Shown here: positions 7,440 through 11,151 of the stretch, piece after piece
How positions within the stretch are numbered: the first letter of the stretch is position 1
Layout of the letters: each line of letters begins with the position of its first letter
Assembly: GCA_003024985.2 (NCBI GenBank)
Contig: PXIH01S0008836.1
DNA: 11,151 bases
Direction: 5' to 3' (one strand)
Source: Euperipatoides rowelli
Taxonomy: Eukaryota; Onychophora; Udeonychophora; Euonychophora; Peripatopsidae
Position numbers and translations under genes: made by a program
Notes under the pieces: generated by a model
The model's database searches: none
Told to the model about the DNA's origin: nothing
The model's input: the letters and a program-made list of their open reading frames with translations, nothing else

Positions 7440-7718
7440 CCTAGAAACAGTTGTAACTATGTCCCATTTACCGTTTTAATAGCAGGCTTATTTTTAAATT
7501 TACAGTCCTAACCTTACTTTTGCCCTGAACCATAACTCCTACTACTTCCAGTCTAATTCATCAGACTGGAAGGGGTATAATTTAGAGTCTAAATAATCCT
7601 TTTATAATCGATTTTGATAATTTTCAGTTATTTTCGACCATTTGGCGTGTATGACTGAAATAGATGTGCAGATGTCAAAAACTCTGTAAAATGGGACATA
7701 GTTACACCCTCTTTTAGG
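7440..7718. mobile_element. MITE-like element with 18-bp perfect terminal inverted repeats
   Basis: TGTAACTATGTCCCATTT at 7452-7469 is matched exactly in reverse complement at 7689-7706. Outside this, a looser inverted match continues to CCTA at 7440-7443 and TAGG at 7715-7718, giving imperfect arms of about 30 bases and a total of about 279 bases. The interior has no coding capacity and is GC-richer than the flanks. It contains a second perfect hairpin, CTTCCAGTCT (7545-7554) with AGACTGGAAG (7563-7572) around an 8-base loop. No certain target-site duplication was found, so the superfamily stays open. An unrelated inverted repeat is the alternative, but exact 18-bp arms make a non-autonomous DNA transposon likely. 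Confidence 0.7.
7545..7572. repeat. Perfect 10-bp stem hairpin inside the MITE
   Basis: CTTCCAGTCT, an 8-base loop AATTCATC, then AGACTGGAAG. It is followed at once by GGGGTATAATTT, so a rho-independent-terminator reading does not apply. It is a structural element of the MITE or a nested small palindrome. Confidence 0.9.
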
Positions 7719-8802
7719 TACTGCTGTTTCACTGTTTCCTTTACAGACCAATCATAATATATATCAGTGATTCAAAGCTTTATTTATTATTTTTTATTTG
7801 CAGTCGGTGACTCGGTGATTTTTATAGAAGCAACTCGAAACAAGCAGGCTGAAAATAAGCCTTTAAAAGGTTTTATATGCATTAAAAATATATAATCCTA
7901 AGAATGTTTAAGAAATATTATTAAAACTTTGGAAATAATAGTTAACATTTTGTTCTCATCTTGTCAAGTTAATAACGTACAAAAGCCTTCCGGTATTTTG
8001 AGATGTTTTTTTTTTATCATTCTTCTTAGTTTTTCTTCCTCTAAATAGGGGTATGACTTCCTGTTCATGTTTTTTTTTTTTGGAAAATTGGAGCTTTTAA
8101 GGTTTTAAATTCATTAGGGTCATTTCAAGATGGCTGACCAGAAGTGGCATCATAGTGAGTGTAGAATCAGGTACAAAAAAAACTTAATAATTTTTTTTGA
8201 TTTTTGGGAAACTCCTAATACCCAGATGTAAACTAAGACTAAATAGAATACAACAATCAAAGCAAGAAATAATTTGATTGAATCCGGTCAATCATGGCAC
8301 AGAATGATACATGAAAAACAGACATTATAATTGTTCAAAAATTACAAATTTTAGAAAATTCAAGATCAACTTTTGATCAGGTGACTTCGTCAGTATACCA
8401 CCTCCAATCGACTACTTCTTATCGAAAATTCAAAAAGTGACACTTCAAAATATAGTTTTAAAATCTATCTGAAGTAGTTTTTAATTTATATAATACCTTC
8501 AATAGTATTTATTTAACATGGAAAAAAGTCTATATCTCTTATTAATATGAAGTCATACAACAAAGAGATAAGAGTTTTATAAAAAGGTGCTATGACATCA
8601 TTGTGAAAATTCTCAGTTTAGTTTTATTTTAATCTCTTGAGTGCATCATAAAAAATACACTTTTTTGTATTATATCTTGACTACAAGCTAGATAAAAGAA
8701 ATATACATTTCAAATCATATAGTTCCAACACGGCATAAATCAAACACACAGCTACATTCTAATTGTTTAATTATTAGATTGCTATGAAGCCAGGAGATCT
8801 CC
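7719..8802. other. Non-coding region upstream of the polymerase fossil
   Basis: No open frame with a recognisable product is seen in this 1.1 kb. Poly-T runs lie near 8007 and 8070. AAGATGGCTGAC at 8127-8138 resembles a YY1-type site and is similar in reverse complement to the CCATCTT-containing cluster near 5266-5283. Part of the stretch may belong to the same mobile element as the downstream gene, but no terminal repeat can be recognised because the other end lies outside the window. Confidence 0.5.
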
Positions 8803-8838
8803 TATATAAGAGGAAGTAAAATTCAGGGACACTCATTT
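8803..8838 (+). promoter_or_regulatory. Candidate core promoter (TATA box plus initiator)
   Basis: TATATAAG lies at 8803-8810. TCATTT at 8833-8838 fits the arthropod initiator consensus TCAKTY, with its A at 8835. The TATA therefore starts 32 bases upstream of the presumed start site, close to the standard spacing. The first ATG that opens a zinc-finger frame is at 8930, giving a leader of about 95 bases, although an ATG at 8877 precedes it. The arrangement fits a promoter for the downstream fossil gene. That it was used is inference. Confidence 0.5.
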
Positions 8839-8929
8839 CCTATTCAGAGACTTGAAGGAGTAACATCTATCTAAACATGCTTGAAAATATTTAGTTTTCC
8901 CAAAGATTATTCAACAACAAAGCATCAAA

Positions 8930-9264
8930 ATGTTTATTTGTGGAATATGTAGTGGAAGATATTCAAATCGTAGAAATTTTATTCGGCATCAAAGTAAAAA
9001 GTTTAAATGTGCTTACTGCGAGAAATCTTCCACAAGAAACGGCAACCTAAGACAGTATGAAATGATACACAAGCCAGTTCAGGATGTTACACGGGTTAAG
9101 TACTCATATTGTGAAAAGGTTTTCTCAAGAAAAGACAAATTGAAACAGCATGAAGATTTACACAAGAGTGAGGAAGAGCACTTTAACTATGAAAAATGTT
9201 AGCAACATTTAAACGAAAAATGAACTCTTTGAATCATATGATTAGAAACACATGTAAAAAATAG
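8930..9264 (+). pseudogene. N-terminal C2H2-like zinc-finger part of the polymerase fossil
   Basis: The 90-residue open frame starts at ATG 8930 and holds finger-like units. C4-x2-C7-x12-H20 lacks its last ligand. C27-x2-C30-x12-Y43-x3-H47 has Tyr for the first His. Y58-x2-C61-x12-H74-x3-H78 has Tyr for the first Cys. Y87-x2-C90 again has Tyr for Cys. The linkers and the TRNGNLRQYE and SRKDKLKQHE helices are typical of C2H2 fingers. A stop at 9200-9202 is due to a frameshift: in the next frame, from 9205, the finger continues as TFKRKMNSLNHMIRN up to a TAG at 9262-9264. The fingers presumably bound nucleic acid in the intact protein. None now has a full ligand set. Confidence 0.8.
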
Positions 9265-9696
9265 AAAGATATCACACAATTAATAGAAGTTGAATATATC
9301 AATAGAAATAGGTACAATAAGAATGCCTCAACTAGCAAGGAAGAAGGAGGTACAAAACAAATATGTATAGAAGCTAATGTGAAGACCTCTTGTAACCCCC
9401 TATAAATTTTCAGAAGCGATGAAAAAAATCTAGTAAGCTATAAAATTGAAGCTGAAGAATAAAATATGAAAGACTTAAATAAGTTATTAAAAGATTCTAT
9501 GGAGAGGCTCACTAAAATTTTAAACTTGGAACTGTATTCCAAGCAAAGTATTAAATGGTACCTCAACGCATATGTACAATTTTCAAAAAATATTCAAGAG
9601 GAGGAATTTGAAACTGTTACACTGTACTTCTTAAGCAAGTGCAGTGTTACTCTACAAAATGAAGCTTTTACTGAAAACATACAAGAACATGTATGA
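9265..9696 (+). pseudogene. Linker and first conserved N-terminal block of the polymerase fossil
   Basis: The frame that carries the end of the zinc fingers continues through stops at 9262-9264, 9403-9405 and 9460-9462 into an intact 76-residue piece beginning MKDLNKLLKDSMERL (9466). This block, with SIKWYLNAYVQFSK and a QEEEFETVTLYF segment, is the standard region between the fingers and the polymerase core in animal homologues. The Met at 9466 is internal and should not be read as a start. The frame ends at TGA 9694-9696, and the homology resumes at once one frame over, so a single-base indel near 9693 caused the break. Confidence 0.75.
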
Positions 9697-10261
9697 AAAT
9701 ATTAAAATCATTTGAAGAGTTTCAGAAAAATGGAAGCGGCTGGTTTTTAGAAGCAGTGCTATTTCTTGAAGTTATAATTGCAAAATATAGACCCTTAGAT
9801 GCAACAAGTTATATAAAATTACGAAAAAAACTATTGTCGAGCCATGCTATTATAAATATAAAGAACCAATATCAAAAATATTTCTTATGTACTTGCAGCT
9901 CCACATCCACAAGCACAAGATGCTCAATGTGTTTCCAAAAAATGAACAATTTAAAAATGAGTTGAATATAAAAAACTTCATTTTCCTTTATCTCAAGTAT
10001 CAAAAATTTGAAATGATGAACATCTTGATCAATGTATATGGTTATAAAAAGCAGATATTTCCACTTGATATTACCAAACTAAAATGTGACAAGCATGTAG
10101 ATTTATTGTTAATATCAAAAGGTGATAATAATCATTACTGCTACATTAAATCTCTTAGCAGACTTTTAAGCTCCCTTATAAAGCATAATGGAGAAGTATA
10201 CTTCTGTGAATGTTGTTTACACCAATTTTATATGAAAAAAAACTTTCAAAGAACAGATTAA
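9693..10261 (+). pseudogene. Second N-terminal block and Cys-rich knuckle of the polymerase fossil
   Basis: KILKSFEEFQKNGSGWFLE (from 9696) opens a block ending at INIKNQYQKYF (about 9886). There the frame changes again to LQLHIHKHKMLNVFPKNEQF. A local pair of compensating shifts lies at about 9975-10005, where the neighbouring frame reads HFPLSQVSK. The following stretch, NVYGYKKQIFPLDITKL, KHVDLLLIS and NNHYCYIKSLSRLLSS, is the best-preserved part and the main reason for the family call. It ends with VYFCECCLHQF (about 10196-10228), a C-x2-C knuckle. The matching downstream His/Cys are lost at a stop (10259-10261), and similarity resumes in the next frame as KCQKLEAQKITLP. Confidence 0.85.
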
Positions 10262-10309
10262 AATGTCAAAAACTTGAAGCACAAAAAATTACATTACCTA
10301 ACTTAGGAA

Positions 10310-10550
10310 GAAGATAATTGGATGAAGTTTACAAACCATCACTTTCAGCTTAAAGTTCCATATGTTATATAAGCGGAGTTTGAAACTTTCAATGTTAAAA
10401 TCAATACATTTCAGCCTAGTATGAAAACATCCTTCACGATGCAAAAACTCAGCATGAATCCTCAGGATTTTATTATATTGTAGTAGGACCGGATGGAAAA
10501 AGTCATAAACCCGTAGTATATAGAGGCCAAATGTTCATAATTTTTTAATT
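10310..10550 (+). pseudogene. Exonuclease motif I region of the polymerase fossil
   Basis: Frame 10310-10419 reads EDNWMKF, then HHFQLKVPYVI, a TAA stop at 10370-10372, and AEFETF (10373-10390). Family B enzymes of this type have a Tyr-Ala-Asp-Phe-Glu-like site here. The Tyr codon has become a stop and the metal-binding Asp is Glu, so 3'-5' exonuclease motif I is damaged twice. After a shift near 10420 another frame gives HESSGFYYIVVGPDGKSHKP and VVYRGQ (10420-10535). This is the segment expected next, and it is well kept. Confidence 0.8.
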
Positions 10551-10765
10551 GGTTTGTTAGAAGAAGAAGAAAAAATTCTCATAGCTAGAAAAATAAATAT
10601 ACATATGGAGTTTACCGCAGATGAAGAAAAATATAATACTGCTACACATTTGTGAAAAACCACTGCTAGATGATAAAGTTTGATATCACAATCACATGGA
10701 TTGTCAGTTTCGAGTGCAGCATATAACACATCAACAGAAGTTTTCAATATAGCAATAAAATTCTG
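10551..10765 (+). pseudogene. Endonuclease VII/HNH-like zinc segment embedded in the polymerase fossil
   Basis: An intact Glu-rich stretch (GLLEEEEKILIARK, about 10551-10592) leads, after a frame change at about 10650, into CEKPLLDDKV (10651-10680). A TGA follows (10681-10683), probably from CGA, then YHNHMDCQFRVQH (10684-10722). In related polymerases this place has a C-x2-C...DHCH...RGAAH...C pattern, like the zinc-bound His-Me finger of recombination endonuclease VII. Here the Asp and Cys of DHCH have become Tyr and Asn, and the Gly and Ala residues have been replaced. The similarity to an endonuclease VII-type fold is inference from motif spacing. Confidence 0.55.
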
Positions 10766-11151
10766 GTAGTTATTCACAACTTGAAAGGGTTCGATAGTCA
10801 TCTCATCATGCAAGGAATTGGAAAATTTAAAAATAAAAAAAATCACAGTGATCCCCAACAACATAGAAAAATATATTTCCTTCTCAATGGGTAACCTCAA
10901 TTTTATTGACTCCTTCCAATTCATGAGCACCTCACTAGATAAGCTTGTCAATAAATCACCTGAAAAGGACTTTTATATTTCAAAAGCTCACATACCTGAA
11001 GAGAAGGTACACTTACTATTGAGAAAAGGAGTTTTTCCATGGATGGAGAAGACAAATTCACTGAAACACACCTTCCACCTAAATAAGCTTTCACTAATGA
11101 TTTAACCAGTGAAAAGGTGTCTGAAGCTGACTACCTTCATGCCCAAAATGT
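10766..11151 (+). pseudogene. Exonuclease motif II and following core of the polymerase fossil
   Basis: VVIHNLKGFDSHLIMQ (10766-10813) contains the exonuclease motif II pattern, with N at 10778 and FD at 10790-10795, intact in its key residues. After a shift near 10818 the frame reads ITVIPNNIEKYISFS and FIDSFQFMSTSLDKLV (10902-10949), and then LLLRKGVFPWMEK (to about 11055). A further shift gives KFTETHLPP, a stop near 11080 in place of an expected Glu, and a segment ending HAQN at the window edge. Exonuclease motif III and the palm motifs would lie further right. The opposite-strand open frame at 10535-10951 is only the antisense of this region. Confidence 0.85.

Larger units (their letters stand above)
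8930..11151 (+). pseudogene. Polinton/Maverick-like family B DNA polymerase gene, decayed and cut by window edge
   Basis: This is one former gene for a protein-primed type B DNA polymerase of the Polinton/adintovirus-like kind, which replicates the linear DNA of large self-synthesising elements. Recognisable parts in order are: C2H2-like fingers (8930-9260), a conserved N-terminal region with IKWYLNAYVQFSK and GSGWFLE-type blocks (9466-9860), the NVYGYKKQIFPLDITK and CDKHVDLLLISKGDNNHY blocks (10030-10140), a Cys-rich knuckle (10199-10230), exonuclease motif I (10370-10384), a zinc-nuclease-like segment (10651-10737), exonuclease motif II (10778-10795) and FIDSFQFMSTSLDKLV (10902-10949). About ten frame changes and several stops break it. 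The polymerase palm motifs lie beyond the right edge. An intact relative would be around or above 1000 residues. Assignment to the family is strong; Polinton versus a related endogenous virus is undecided. Confidence 0.85.

Noticed and set aside
7545-7572. Rho-independent transcription terminator
   Set aside because: The hairpin is perfect but has no T-tract after it. It sits inside a MITE-like element in a eukaryotic genome.
8930-9202. Stand-alone host zinc-finger gene
   Set aside because: The finger sequence continues in the next frame and leads directly into the polymerase N-terminal block. Ligands are lost in every finger.
9466-10261. Three separate small genes with coupled starts
   Set aside because: Family similarity runs continuously across the frame breaks, so these are pieces of one pseudogene.
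10535-10951. 138-codon minus-strand open frame
   Set aside because: It lies opposite well-recognised polymerase segments on the plus strand and matches nothing itself, so it is an antisense shadow.

Overview
The window looks like AT-rich, repeat-laden, non-coding DNA of a metazoan, probably an invertebrate. No intact host gene, rRNA, functional tRNA, CRISPR array or bacterial-style operon can be supported. The call rests on a non-LTR retrotransposon remnant, a tRNA-derived SINE-like repeat, a terminal-inverted-repeat MITE, several satellite-like tandem arrays and a decayed Polinton/Maverick-like family B DNA polymerase gene. The species cannot be fixed from the sequence.

Layout. 1-357 is a GC-richer repetitive patch ending in an (ATAC)n microsatellite. 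About 740-2413 (minus strand) is a 5'-truncated, frameshifted LINE with reverse-transcriptase motifs and a possible 3' UTR. 2560-2658 is a near-perfect 35-bp tandem repeat, and 2717-3361 is a diverged array of about 115-bp units. 3362-5678 is AT-rich DNA with no gene; it holds a tRNA-like B-box with a palindrome (about 4735-4800) and a promoter-like motif cluster (about 5213-5283). 5679-5880 is a 25-bp array carrying TAATCC in each unit. 5952-6158 is a duplicated tRNA-derived SINE-like element. 6389-7210 is a pair of about 430-bp diverged direct repeats. 7440-7718 is a MITE candidate with exact 18-bp inverted repeats. 7719-8802 is non-coding.

8803-11151 is the most informative part: a TATA box and an initiator-like TCATTT correctly spaced, then a broken plus-strand gene running off the right edge. 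It encodes, in order, C2H2-like zinc fingers, the N-terminal region seen in animal Polinton-like polymerases, a cysteine-rich knuckle, exonuclease motif I, a segment resembling an endonuclease VII/HNH-type zinc site, exonuclease motif II, and the start of the following polymerase region. About ten frame changes, several stops and altered catalytic or zinc-binding residues mark it as a fossil.

The elements do not form a working pathway; this is a graveyard of unrelated mobile elements and tandem repeats. I found no convincing new biological system. The best leads are the polymerase fossil with its promoter and embedded nuclease-like segment, and the MITE candidate.
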